Assembly: GCF_900108175.1 (NCBI RefSeq)
Contig: NZ_FNVO01000012.1
Coordinates: 1 to 64,000 of the forward strand
Direction of reading: 5' to 3'
Source: Thermomonospora echinospora
Lineage (GTDB): Bacteria; Actinomycetota; Actinomycetes; Streptosporangiales; Streptosporangiaceae
DNA: 64,000 bases
Positions 33,657-41,772 of this stretch are shown here, piece after piece (the first letter of the stretch is position 1; every line of letters begins with the position of its first letter). A model generated the notes under the pieces. The model worked only from the letters and a program-made list of their open reading frames with translations. It had not been told where the DNA came from and did no database searches. The position numbers were made by a program, and so were the translations under genes.

Positions 33657-34919
33657 TCAGGAGGCGGGATCGAGGACCTCGGCGAGGCGGGCGGCGAGGA
33701 ACTCTCGCTCGGCCTCGTTGTCGGCGAGGCTCAGCGCGGCGCGGTAGGCGACGGCCGCCTCCTCTGGGCGGTCGAGGCGGCGCAGCAGATCGGCATGGAC
33801 GGCCGGCAGGTAGTGATAGCCGTTGAGCCGGCCGTCCTGCCGCAGGGCTTCGATCTCGTCGAGGGCGGCCTGCGGACCGTGGACCATCGATACCGCCACG
33901 GCCCGGTTGAGCGCGACGACGGGGGAGGGCCAGACCTTCAGCAGGTCGTCGTAGAGGCGCAGAATCCGGCGCCAGTCGGTCGCGGCGTAGCTGTCGGCGG
34001 TCGCATGCAGTGCGGCGATGGCGGCCTGAAGCGCGTACCGGCCGACGCGGCCGGTACGGAACGCGTCGGCGACCAGGTCGCGTCCCTCCTCGATGGCGGC
34101 CCGGTCCCAGGCGGAGCGATCCTGGTCCTCCAGCCGCAGGAGCCGTCCCCTGGCATCGGTGCGGGTGGCCCGGCGGGCATCGGTGAGCAGCAACAGCGCC
34201 AGCAGCCCACGAACCTCCGGCTCGTCGGGCATCAGGGCCATGAGCATACGGGTCAGGTTCAGCGCGTGGCCGACCACGTCGGCGCGGACCAGGTCGGCGC
34301 CCGATGCGGCGGTGTGCCCGGTGGTGTAGAGCAAGTGGATGACGGTGAGCACCGCATCCAGCCGCTCGGGGAGCTCGCCGGCGTCCGGCACCCGGTACGG
34401 AATCCGGGCCGCGGAGATCTTCTTCTTGGCCCGGGTGACCCGCGCGGCCATGGTCGGCTCGGAGACCAGGAACGCCTTGGCGATGTCGCCGGTACCGACC
34501 CCGCACACCAGGCGCAGGGTCAGCGCCACCTGAGCCTGCCGGGCCAGCGCGGGATGACAGCAGGTGAAGATCAGCCGGAGGCGGTCATCAGGTATCGCGT
34601 CGTCGTCGGGCTCGTCCATGGCGACCTCGTCCGGTTCCACGAGCAGCGGCATCTTCGCCCGGAACACCTGTTCCCGGCGCAGGACGTCCAGTGCCTTGCG
34701 TTTGGCGGTGGTGGTGAGCCAGGCGCCGGGCTTGCGGGGGATGCCGTCGCGGGCCCAGGCGTCAAGTGCGGCGAGGTAGGCGTCCTGGACGCACTCCTCG
34801 GCGAGGTCGAGGTCGCCGGCGACGCGCGCCGTCGCGGCGAGCACGAAGGCCCACTCGCGACGGTGCGCGTCCGTCACGGCGCGTTCGACCGCGGTCGCGG
34901 CGTTGTCGCCGACGCTCAC
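33657..34919 (-). CDS. ECF42-type RNA polymerase sigma factor with TPR-like extension
   Basis: A 420-residue sigma factor of the group with a long C-terminal extension (ECF42, formerly SigJ-like or DUF6596). Region 2 shows AEECVQDAYLAALDAW and KPGAWLTTTAKRKALDVLRR. Region 4 shows LTLRLVCGVGTGDIAKAFLV and EPTMAARVTRAKKKI. The extension (GLLALLLLTDARRATRTDAR, RILRLYDDLLKVWPSPVVAL, ending in a TPR-like pair) is typical and regulates activity in place of an anti-sigma factor. It is flanked by two DGPF genes, its established genomic partners. Its start overlaps the upstream DGPF stop by four bases. Confidence 0.93.
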   Translation of the reverse strand: MSVGDNAATAVERAVTDAHRREWAFVLAATARVAGDLDLAEECVQDAYLAALDAWARDGIPRKPGAWLTTTAKRKALDVLRREQVFRAKMPLLVEPDEVAMDEPDDDAIPDDRLRLIFTCCHPALARQAQVALTLRLVCGVGTGDIAKAFLVSEPTMAARVTRAKKKISAARIPYRVPDAGELPERLDAVLTVIHLLYTTGHTAASGADLVRADVVGHALNLTRMLMALMPDEPEVRGLLALLLLTDARRATRTDARGRLLRLEDQDRSAWDRAAIEEGRDLVADAFRTGRVGRYALQAAIAALHATADSYAATDWRRILRLYDDLLKVWPSPVVALNRAVAVSMVHGPQAALDEIEALRQDGRLNGYHYLPAVHADLLRRLDRPEEAAVAYRAALSLADNEAEREFLAARLAEVLDPAS

Positions 34920-35260
34920 TCGGCCGGCGGAGTGAACAGCGGCCGGACCTCGACCCCGCCGCCGTCGAGGTGGACGGGGTTGAGCTTGGCGATCTTCAAG
35001 GCGACGTCCAGGTCGGGCGCCTCGATGACGAAGAACCCGGCGACGACCTCCTTGGCCTCGATGAACGGGCCGTCGGTGACGAGGTCGCCGCGGACCGACG
35101 TGGCCGTGGTGCTCGGCTGCAGCGCGTACCCCGCGACACCGCGACCGCCCAGCTCCTCGACCTGCGCCGGGTACCGCTCCAGCGCCGCCTCGTACTCGGG
35201 CGAGATCTGCATGGGGTCACCCGGCGCCGCCTGGTAGACCAGGACCGCGTATTGGGGCAT
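34916..35260 (-). CDS. YCII/DGPF-domain protein, second copy
   Basis: A 114-residue DGPF protein, first gene of the sigma operon. It reads PQYAVLVYQAAPGDPMQ, SVRGDLVTDGPFIEAKEVVA (intact DGPF-type signature DGPF) and GFFVIEAPDLDVALKIAKLN. A good AGGAGGAG-type site precedes the ATG. Its stop overlaps the sigma start (GTGA), so the two are translationally coupled. It probably feeds into, or is the target of, the sigma factor. Confidence 0.92.
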   Translation of the reverse strand: MPQYAVLVYQAAPGDPMQISPEYEAALERYPAQVEELGGRGVAGYALQPSTTATSVRGDLVTDGPFIEAKEVVAGFFVIEAPDLDVALKIAKLNPVHLDGGGVEVRPLFTPPAE

Positions 35261-35388
35261 CAGGCACTCCTCCTGCTATCGGTGAGTCCTCCACCGTTCC
35301 GACGAACGAGGCCGGCCGGTTTCGACACCGGCCCCCGGAGATCTTCCCGCACGCGGTACCGGGTCAGGGCGGCGACGGGAAAGGCGGC

Positions 35389-36180
35389 TCAGGGAGCGGG
35401 GGCAGGGGCGGCGGCCGTGGACAGGCCGATCGTCGGGCAGAAGGCGCGGGCGCGGACGGCCTCCCGCCGGGTCGCGGCGCGGGAGTTCGCAAGGGCCTGG
35501 GAGGAGGCGGCCTCCATCATCGGGGAGCCGAAGCCGAGGCCCGAGCCGCCGAACGGCGAGGAGCCGATGTTGTTGATCACCGCCATCGAGGTGAGATGGG
35601 AGCGGCGCAGGGTGTCGGAGGTCAGCACGGCGTGCAGCTGGCTGCGCTGACGCAGTCGCAGCAGCGCCCGGGCGGCGGGCACGCCCAGGCCGTTGGGGGT
35701 ACGGGTCGGCAGGAGCGTCTGCGGCACCTCGGTCGGGGAGCTGTCCTTGCGGCCGATGTTCTCAGAGATCATCATGCTGGTGTCATGGTCGATGTTCGTG
35801 CGTTCGGCGTGGATCCACCGCAGCTCCTCTAGATCGGCCGGGGACACCGTGATCCGCCCATAGATCTGCCGATATTCCGGCGCCGCCGCCAGCGCCGCCA
35901 GGCCCGGTTCCGCCGCGGCCGCGACACAGTCGTTCCACCCGATCTCGACCGCCGTCCGGAAGTGCTCGATCCCGCCGGTGACGTCCCCGAGCCGTCCGCT
36001 GACGTCGGCGAGCAGGGCGTGCAGCAGTCCCTCCATCCAGCGGGGGCCGCGTTCCCGCACGGCGGGCAGCAGCCCGCCGAGGTCCCGGCTGGCCTGCTCG
36101 TGGTCGCCGCTGATCATCGTGCCGCACGCCTCGTGCAGTTCTTCGAAACCGATCTCCATGTCGTCCCACGGTAGGGACAC
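35389..36180 (-). CDS. hypothetical protein with TPR-like half
   Basis: A 263-residue protein of unknown function. The first 110 residues are helical with one TPR-like pair (EQASRDLGGLLPAVRERGPR, WMEGLLHALLADVSGRLGDV, GGIEHFRTAVEIGW) and then EYRQIYGRITVSPADLEEL. The rest is a less regular helical region, RLRQRSQLHAVLTSDTLRRS, ending in an Ala/Pro tail. There is no signal or membrane segment. The start may be the GTG at 36180 or the ATG seven codons later (MEIGFEELHEACG). It stands apart from the sigma operon by 128 bases. Confidence 0.55.
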   Translation of the reverse strand: MSLPWDDMEIGFEELHEACGTMISGDHEQASRDLGGLLPAVRERGPRWMEGLLHALLADVSGRLGDVTGGIEHFRTAVEIGWNDCVAAAAEPGLAALAAAPEYRQIYGRITVSPADLEELRWIHAERTNIDHDTSMMISENIGRKDSSPTEVPQTLLPTRTPNGLGVPAARALLRLRQRSQLHAVLTSDTLRRSHLTSMAVINNIGSSPFGGSGLGFGSPMMEAASSQALANSRAATRREAVRARAFCPTIGLSTAAAPAPAP

Positions 36181-36447
36181 GATGTCCGTCCGGGAGGTGA
36201 GCAGTGTCCCGTCGGGGGCGGGAAAATCGGCGTTCAGGGTGTGCAGCCCCCTTCCTCGTCGTACCGGCCGCCCTTGGTCTCGTGCACGACTCCGACCTGT
36301 CCCAGCGGCTGGGCGAACACCCCCCGGCCACCTCCGAAGCCATGCCGGTCACTGCATTTTCGCTGGTGAAATGACAGAGAAGGAGCGGTGTTCAACGGAC
36401 GTATACACTCATGTCACCTAGAGCGATCACGAGTGGCGGGGGCTTAC

Positions 36448-37332
36448 GTGTGGGCGGACGACTCGCGTCCGGACATGAGCATGGCCGAGATGCGGCAGCG
36501 GCTGGTCGAACTGCGGGAACAACTGGCGAATGGGGCCTCGGGGCCGGGGGCGGGAGCGCGGGAGCGTTCCGGGGGCGATCCGCAGGGGCACGCTGAGACG
36601 GCCGATGGGCTGATCCGTGTGGAGGCGGCCGGGGGGCGGCTCGGGGCGATCCGGCTCGACAGCCGGGTGATGCGGATGCCGTCCGATCAACTGGGCGGGC
36701 TGTTGACCGAGACCTGCAACGCCGCACTGGAGCGGGCGGCGGCCTCGGCCGTGACCGCGGACGGGGAGACGGCCGTCGACTTCGACGCGCTGGCGCGGCA
36801 GTTCCAGCAGGTGCACAACGAGGGACTGCGCCAGATGGAACGGATGACGCAGGGGCTGCACGACGCGATTCAGGTGATCAGGCAGCGTGCGATCGTCCGC
36901 GGTGAGGTGGAGGGCGGCGGCCTGGAACGGCTGCTGGAGGATACGGCGCGCAGCGTCGAGGCGATGCGCCGGCCGGCGCCGGAGCCCGAGGCGGAGGCCA
37001 GAGGACCGGCGGAGACCGAGCGGCTGACCGCCTACGGGCTGAACGACCTGATCCGGGTGCGGGCGGAGTCGTCGGGCACGCGGCTCGGTGAGATCGGCGT
37101 CGACGAACGGGCGATGCGGCACCCGTCTCGGGACATCGCGGACGAGACCGTGCGCGCGGCGAATCAGGCTCTCCGGCTGGCACGCGAGGCGGCCATGGCG
37201 CCGATGCGGCAGGCGGGCCAGGACCTCGCAGCGACGGTGGCCCGGCTGCAGGACGCGAGCATCGAGCAGCTCGGCACGCTGACCGAGTCGCTCGGGAGGC
37301 TGATGGGCGGAATCGACCGTCCGTCGAGGTGA
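36448..37332 (+). CDS. protein with two YbaB-like domains, WXG-locus associated
   Basis: A 294-residue protein. It begins with a coiled-coil-like helix (MSMAEMRQRLVELREQLANG), then a YbaB/EbfC-like fold (ADGLIRVEAAGGRLGAIRLD followed by MRMPSDQLGGLLTETCNAAL), a helical linker, and a second such unit (LNDLIRVRAESSGTRLGEIG followed by MRHPSRDIADETVRAANQAL). YbaB-like proteins of this kind commonly stand next to WXG100/ESX-type genes in actinomycetes. The GTG at 36448 is preceded by GCGGGGG; longer versions are possible. It is the first gene of a five-gene row ending with an immunity-like protein. Confidence 0.7.
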   Translation: MWADDSRPDMSMAEMRQRLVELREQLANGASGPGAGARERSGGDPQGHAETADGLIRVEAAGGRLGAIRLDSRVMRMPSDQLGGLLTETCNAALERAAASAVTADGETAVDFDALARQFQQVHNEGLRQMERMTQGLHDAIQVIRQRAIVRGEVEGGGLERLLEDTARSVEAMRRPAPEPEAEARGPAETERLTAYGLNDLIRVRAESSGTRLGEIGVDERAMRHPSRDIADETVRAANQALRLAREAAMAPMRQAGQDLAATVARLQDASIEQLGTLTESLGRLMGGIDRPSR

Positions 37333-37351
37333 GGACCAGAGGACAGCCGGC

Positions 37352-37678
37352 ATGGGAAAACAGTTCGAGGTCGATTCCGGTCAGATCCGGCGTGGTGGCT
37401 CGAGAATGCAGTCCTCGGCCGCCGGGATGCGCGGCCGATTGCAGGACTTCCAGGCCCGGATGGCCGGATACGGCGAGCCGTGGGGTGGTGATGACATCGG
37501 TTTCGCGATAGGGACGATCTACGCGGCCGCCTCGGAACTGGCGTTCGAGTGTTATACCAGCCAGATCGACGGCATTGATGAATTCTCCGAGGGGGCTATC
37601 GTGATGGCGAACAACTACCAGAAATCCGAGGACCTGAGCGGGATCGAGGTCAATCGGGTCCGCGACATCCTGGGGTGA
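37352..37678 (+). CDS. WXG100-like protein (type VII secretion family)
   Basis: A 108-residue helical-hairpin protein. The turn carries EPWGGDDIG with Trp-Gly-Gly at residues 44-46, the WXG signature position. The first helix is QIRRGGSRMQSSAAGMRGRL and the second contains ELAFECYTSQIDGIDEFSEG. It lies 19 bases after the YbaB-like gene and three bases before the next gene. Such small partners pair with the secreted toxin carrier and are exported through the ESX/type VII system; the ESX machinery itself is not in this window. Confidence 0.78.
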   Translation: MGKQFEVDSGQIRRGGSRMQSSAAGMRGRLQDFQARMAGYGEPWGGDDIGFAIGTIYAAASELAFECYTSQIDGIDEFSEGAIVMANNYQKSEDLSGIEVNRVRDILG

Positions 37679-37681
37679 CCG

Positions 37682-38176
37682 GTGGGCCTGCAACTACCGG
37701 GTGAACTGGCGTCCCTGCTCGGCATGCTCGGCTACACCTGGCCGGAGGCCGACGAGGAGAAACTCTTCCAGATGGGCCGGGACTGGCTCGACTTCGCCGC
37801 CGATTTCGGCGGTGCCGCCCAGGACGCCGACGGCCATGCCGGACAGGTCTGGGCGATGAACGAGGGCGAGGCCATCAAGGCCTTCCAGCAGGCGTGGAAC
37901 GAACCGGACTCACCCGTGCCGGCCCTGCAGGACGGGCAGGTCGCGGCCAACATCATGGGCGCCGGGCTGATGGTGTGCGGGATGATCGTGCTCACCCTGA
38001 AGATCGCGGTGATCATCCAGCTGATCCAGCTCGCCATCCAGATCGCGATGGCGATCGCGCAGGCCGTGCCCACCTTCGGGGCGTCGCTGGTGCAGATCCC
38101 CATCTTCAAGATGATCACCGGGCTGCTGATCGACATGGCGATCAGCATGGCGCTGGAGGCGATCCTCGGTGGGTAG
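37682..38176 (+). CDS. toxin N-terminal carrier (CpnT/WXG-like) with hydrophobic tail
   Basis: A 164-residue protein. LPGELASLLGMLGYTWPEAD followed by EKLFQMGRDWLDFAADFGGA matches the N-terminal WXG100-like helical domain of CpnT-type toxins. The last 70 residues form two or three hydrophobic segments (LMVCGMIVLTLKIAVIIQLI, IAMAIAQAVPTFGASL). In the usual arrangement one polypeptide carries this domain and a C-terminal toxin. Here the gene ends after the hydrophobic part and the toxin domain starts in another frame at 38169, overlapping by eight bases. It is either a natural split or a recent frameshift. Confidence 0.7.
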   Translation: MGLQLPGELASLLGMLGYTWPEADEEKLFQMGRDWLDFAADFGGAAQDADGHAGQVWAMNEGEAIKAFQQAWNEPDSPVPALQDGQVAANIMGAGLMVCGMIVLTLKIAVIIQLIQLAIQIAMAIAQAVPTFGASLVQIPIFKMITGLLIDMAISMALEAILGG

Positions 38177-38672
38177 ACGGCCCCGGGGGGCCGCGCGCGG
38201 TGCGGTGCGGCAGATGGGCCTGCTCAAACCGATGGAAAAGTGGTTGCTCAAACGCGTCGAAAGGCCCAACTTCCAGCACGTCTTCCTGGGCAACGTCAAT
38301 CACCATGCGCAGCGGGGCACCGGCTTCCACCATCGTTACCGGGGGAAGAATCCCCCCACCGCGCGGGTGCGGCGCGACCCGAACGGCCACGAGATCAAGG
38401 CGCAGCACACCCCTTGGGGGGCCTACAAGGCCCGAGTGGACGTGCGGGACGAGAACGGCAACTGGTATCAGAAGCAGGCGTGGTCCAGTTTCTTTCCCGA
38501 TGACTGGACGCCCCAGCAGGTGAATGAGGCGATCGGCGAGGCGTTTAAAAACTCGAGCCCCGACCCCGCGAATCCGAATAAGTGGCGAGGGGTGTATGAT
38601 GGAAAGCCGATCGAAGGGTTTTATGCGGGCGGTCAGCGCAAGGGCTGGCACAGCGCATGGCCGGTTGTCTAG
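38169..38672 (+). CDS. EndoU-type RNase toxin domain protein
   Basis: A 167-residue basic protein. NFQHVFLGNVNHHAQRGTGF, then HHRYRGKNPP supply the two His regions; KARVDVRDENGNWYQKQAWS and SSFFPDDWTPQQVNEAIGEA match the C-terminal part of bacterial EndoU domains (FP-x-x-W then an amphipathic helix). EndoU toxins cleave tRNA or other RNA in rival cells. The GTG at 38169 overlaps the carrier gene stop (GTGGGTAG), suggesting translational coupling. The immunity gene starts 12 bases after its stop. Family assignment is by motif pattern; the catalytic triad His-His-Lys/Thr should be confirmed by alignment. Confidence 0.65.
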   Translation: MGRRPRGAARGAVRQMGLLKPMEKWLLKRVERPNFQHVFLGNVNHHAQRGTGFHHRYRGKNPPTARVRRDPNGHEIKAQHTPWGAYKARVDVRDENGNWYQKQAWSSFFPDDWTPQQVNEAIGEAFKNSSPDPANPNKWRGVYDGKPIEGFYAGGQRKGWHSAWPVV

Positions 38673-38683
38673 AGGAGGACGCG

Positions 38684-39130
38684 GTGTCCGGCATCGACGG
38701 ATTCTACTGGTGGGGTGAGTCGCCGGGTGCGCGTTTCCCGACGGCGCGGCTCAAGGACGACCGGTACCGCAATCTCGCCGGCCTGCTGACCAGTGACATC
38801 CAGACCCATGGGGCCGGTGTGCTGGACGCTTTGCTGCTGGTCGAGCAGGCTCGGGGCGGCAGGACGGACATCGAGGAATGGGTGGGAAACTCCACGTCCG
38901 CCTATTTCCGGCCGGACGGCGTGTCCATCACCGACCTGGGGCCCGAACCTCAAACCCAGCGCTACTCCCTGGGCGAGGTGCACGAAGCCCTCATCAAGTA
39001 CTGGGAGTTCCTCTGCCCGAGCGGTGGGGAACGCCGCAGCGCACTGGAGGAGTGGGCACGGTCGTACCGGCAGGAGCACCCGCAGACCACAGACCCCCAG
39101 CACCCCTGCCTGGCACACCTTCCCCTGTAA
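38684..39130 (+). CDS. probable immunity protein for the EndoU toxin
   Basis: A 148-residue acidic protein with GTG start and a strong AGAGGAGG site (38671-38678). It reads NLAGLLTSDIQTHGAGVLDA, GRTDIEEWVGNSTSAYF, then RPDGVSITDL and YSLGEVHEALIKYWEFL. This layout (a W-x-GN-like motif, a short strand pair, then L-x-E-x-x-x-AL-x-x-W/Y) resembles the YacL/CdiI-type immunity family. Position directly after a toxin domain with tight spacing supports the role. It probably acts in the cytoplasm by binding the nuclease. Confidence 0.6.
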   Translation: MSGIDGFYWWGESPGARFPTARLKDDRYRNLAGLLTSDIQTHGAGVLDALLLVEQARGGRTDIEEWVGNSTSAYFRPDGVSITDLGPEPQTQRYSLGEVHEALIKYWEFLCPSGGERRSALEEWARSYRQEHPQTTDPQHPCLAHLPL

Positions 39131-39216
39131 CGGACGGCCGCGTTCGGGGGTGTCGGGCCGGTCGCACAAACCTTCAAGACGAGGCCGGGTCCGGTTCGCT
39201 ACAACCGAGCGTCCGG
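39126..39216 (+). repeat. 91-bp direct repeat A
   Basis: It is nearly identical (about four mismatches) to 40728-40818, 1602 bp away in the same orientation. It begins at the immunity gene's stop codon region. The pair encloses the PadR and DUF998 genes. Confidence 0.9.
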
Positions 39217-39256
39217 TGGCGGCGCCGCCGGGCGGGCGGCCGTCCGCGGCGTTCCG

Positions 39257-39829
39257 TCAGTCTCCGGACGGCCAGGTGATCTCTCCGGTGCGGAGGTCCT
39301 CCACGATGCCCCGGACATAGGCGAGTTCCGCCGCTATCACCTGCTGCTGGTACTCGGACTCGATCGCGAACAGCCTGGGTAGGAAGCTGCGGACCTGGGC
39401 GATCTCCGCGTCGAGCGCCGCGGCCCGGGCCTCGAGTCGGGTGATCCGAGCGGTCAGCGCCGCGGCCGCGTCTCGCGGGGCGAGGTTGGGCAGGAACGCC
39501 AGTGCGGCCGGGAACTCGGTGTACTCCCGTGCCGGAGTGGAGAGCATGGTGCGCAGCCACTCGTCCAGTGTCGCCCGGCCGGTCGCGGTGATCCGGTAGC
39601 TGGTGCGTTCCGGCCGGTTGTCGGCCCGTTCGGTCGCCGCGACCTCGGCGAGGCCGTCCCGTACGAGCCGCTGAACGGTCTGGTAGACGCTGTTGCGCTG
39701 ACTGACGTTCACCACGTCGTCCTTGTGGCGCTCCTTGATCAGTTGCTGCATCCGGTACGCGTGCATGGGCTCCTCGGCGAGCATCGACAGCACGGCGACG
39801 GCGAGCACGGAGCGGCGTGGCTCAGGCAT
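39257..39829 (-). CDS. PadR-family transcriptional regulator
   Basis: A 190-residue PadR repressor. The winged helix reads SVLAVAVLSMLAEEPMHAYR, NSVYQTVQRLVRDGLAEVAA and RTSYRITATGRATLDEWL, with the PadR marker YxxP-like HAY and the Y-x-I/T-x-x-G wing. The C-terminal half is a coiled coil (TARITRLEARAAALDAEIAQ). It is divergent to the DUF998 gene with 53 bases between starts, including a clear inverted repeat, so it most likely represses that gene and itself until a ligand binds. Confidence 0.93.
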   Translation of the reverse strand: MPEPRRSVLAVAVLSMLAEEPMHAYRMQQLIKERHKDDVVNVSQRNSVYQTVQRLVRDGLAEVAATERADNRPERTSYRITATGRATLDEWLRTMLSTPAREYTEFPAALAFLPNLAPRDAAAALTARITRLEARAAALDAEIAQVRSFLPRLFAIESEYQQQVIAAELAYVRGIVEDLRTGEITWPSGD

Positions 39830-39845
39830 CCGCCCAGCTTATCCG

Positions 39846-39889
39846 TTGACAGCTATTTAGTCATAATATGTATAGTCAAACTATGACTA
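39846..39889 (+). promoter_or_regulatory. divergent promoter with PadR operator
   Basis: TTGACA (39846-39851) and TATAGT (39871-39876) form a promoter with 19-base spacing; the DUF998 ATG at 39883 falls at the expected transcription start. TAGTCATA (39858-39865) pairs with TATGACTA (39882-39889), and TAGTCA (39873-39878) with TGACTA (39884-39889). The half-site thus occurs three times over the promoter. Confidence 0.75.
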
Positions 39890-40578
39890 TCACCTCGGCG
39901 CGTGCCGAAGTCCCCGGCGGGGCCGTCCCCGTCCATCGCAGACTCGCCGTCGGGGCCGTGGCCGGCCCCGTGCTGTTCACCGCCGCGTGGCTGGTGCTCG
40001 GCTTCGTGAGCAGCGGCTACACCCTCTTCGACCACACGTTCACCGACTACTCGCCGGTCAGCCAGCCGATCAGCGGGCTCGGCATGGGCGCCACCGCCGG
40101 GTACATGAACACTGCGTTCGTTGTCACCGGGCTCATCCTGATCGCCGGGGTGGTCGGCGTGTTCCGCGCCACGGGCGATCCGGAACGGTCCGTCCTGCGC
40201 CGTGCGGCCCTGGTGCTGCTCGCCGCCACCGGCGCCGGTCAGATCGTGTGCGGTGTCTTCGACCTCGAAGCGGTCATGCCGCACATGCTGGGCTTCCTCC
40301 TGGCCCTCGGCACCCCGGTCGTCGGCTTCCCGGTCGCCGGCCGCTACTTCCGCACCATCCCGGGCTGGCGACGATTCGGCACCTGGCTGATGCTCGGCGG
40401 TCCGCTCACCCTGGCCCTGCTCATCGCGTTCTTCGCGACGTTCCAACCCACCGCCGACGGCGCCGAACACGGCGTCGCCGGACTCGTCCAGCGCATCGGA
40501 GTGCTGGAGGTCCACGCCTGGTACGTCGCCATGGGGCTGCTGGCCCTGCGGCGACACCATGGCCGCCCCCATGAGTGA
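39883..40578 (+). CDS. DUF998 integral-membrane protein
   Basis: A 231-residue membrane protein with six predicted helices. VAGPVLFTAAWLVLGFVSSG is followed by the family motif FTDYSPVSQPISGLGMG, then helices around ALVLLAATGAGQIVCGVFDL and HMLGFLLALGTPVVGFPVAG. Its role in other bacteria is unknown. The ATG at 39883 lies at the predicted transcription start, so the mRNA is probably leaderless; an upstream frame extension from 39868 adds five residues only. It is controlled by the divergent PadR gene. Confidence 0.88.
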   Translation: MTITSARAEVPGGAVPVHRRLAVGAVAGPVLFTAAWLVLGFVSSGYTLFDHTFTDYSPVSQPISGLGMGATAGYMNTAFVVTGLILIAGVVGVFRATGDPERSVLRRAALVLLAATGAGQIVCGVFDLEAVMPHMLGFLLALGTPVVGFPVAGRYFRTIPGWRRFGTWLMLGGPLTLALLIAFFATFQPTADGAEHGVAGLVQRIGVLEVHAWYVAMGLLALRRHHGRPHE

Positions 40579-40727
40579 CGATCACCGGGCCTCCGGCACC
40601 GGTCTTCGGTCCCAGGTCCCGCCGGGATGGCTGCGACCCGCGGGCCAGGGCCACCGGGTGCGGTGACTTCGCAGACAACCTGGTCCGCTATACCGGCACC
40701 GGTAAGTCCGACATCATCACCTTCTCT

Positions 40728-40818
40728 TGTGACGGACGGCCGCGTTCGGGGGCGTCGGCCCGGTCGCACAAACCTTCAAGACGAGGCCGGGTCCGGTTCG
40801 CTACAACCGAGCGGCCGG
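40728..40818 (+). repeat. 91-bp direct repeat B
   Basis: This is the partner of 39126-39216. It fills part of the 300-bp gap between the DUF998 gene and the next oxidoreductase; the rest of that gap (40579-40727) holds no supported gene. Confidence 0.9.
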
Positions 40819-40878
40819 CGTTCTCAAGAGCGCCGTCGGCGGCCGGTGGGCCGGGGCTCGGTGGAGGTGGGCGGCGTC

Positions 40879-41772
40879 GTGGAGACGGTGGGGTTCGTCG
40901 GGTTGGGCGTGATGGGGCAGCCGATGGCGCTGAATCTGGCCAGGGCCGGTGTCCCGCTGATCGTGTTCAACCGCACGGCGTCGCGATGCGCCCCGGTGAC
41001 GGCCGCGGGCGCCCGGCGTGCCGCGGACCCTGGGGAGGTGTTCGAGCACGCCGGTGTGGTGCTGCTGATGCTGGCCGATGAGGGGGCGGTCGACGCCGTG
41101 CTGGGCCGTGGGACCCCCGCGTTCGCGGCCCGGGTGCGCGGTAGCACGATGGTGCAGATGGGCACGGTCGCGGCGGCGTACTCACAGAAGCTGGCCGAAG
41201 ACGTCACGGCGGCCGGCGGCGCCTATGTCGAGGCGCCGGTGTCGGGGTCGCGCGGCCCCGCCGAGGCCGGGGAACTGGTCGCGATGCTGGCCGGGGACGA
41301 GGACGCGGTCGAGCGGGTCCGGCCCCTGCTGGGGCCGGTGTGCGCCGAGACGTTCGTGTGCGGGCCGGTGCCCTCGGCGCTGGTCATGAAGTTCGCGGTC
41401 AACCTGTTCCTGATCACCATGGTGACCGGGCTCGCCGAGTCCTTCCACTTCGCCGAGGAGCACGAGGTGGACGCCGCGCTGCTGGAGCGGGTGCTCGACG
41501 CGGGGCCGATGGCGTCGGCGGTCTCCCGGACCAAGGCCCGCAAGCTGGTTCGCGGCGACTTCGAGGTGCAGGCCGCGATCGCCGACGTACTGAAGAACAA
41601 CCGTCTGGTCGCGGAGGCGGCCCGCAGCCGGGGCGCCGCCTCCCCGCTGCTGGACGTCTGTCACGCGCTGTACGGCGAGACGCTCGACCTGGGGCACGGC
41701 GGCGCGGACATGGCCGCGGTGATCCACGCGCTGCGGGCACGGACGAGCCGGGGCGAACGGGGATCGTCCTAG
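40879..41772 (+). CDS. NAD(P)-dependent beta-hydroxyacid dehydrogenase/imine reductase-like
   Basis: A 297-residue oxidoreductase of the 3-hydroxyisobutyrate dehydrogenase superfamily. [20 protein letters not shown] is the Rossmann GxGxxG motif; FVNRT-like IVFNRTASR suggests NADPH. The substrate motif [20 protein letters not shown] and the catalytic Lys in [16 protein letters not shown] are present. Glyoxylate/succinic semialdehyde reductases share these. The GTG at 40879 has GGAGG 11 bases upstream; other starts nearby change little. The TAG stop shares the bases CTAG with the stop of the convergent AraC gene. Confidence 0.88.
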   Translation: METVGFVGLGVMGQPMALNLARAGVPLIVFNRTASRCAPVTAAGARRAADPGEVFEHAGVVLLMLADEGAVDAVLGRGTPAFAARVRGSTMVQMGTVAAAYSQKLAEDVTAAGGAYVEAPVSGSRGPAEAGELVAMLAGDEDAVERVRPLLGPVCAETFVCGPVPSALVMKFAVNLFLITMVTGLAESFHFAEEHEVDAALLERVLDAGPMASAVSRTKARKLVRGDFEVQAAIADVLKNNRLVAEAARSRGAASPLLDVCHALYGETLDLGHGGADMAAVIHALRARTSRGERGSS

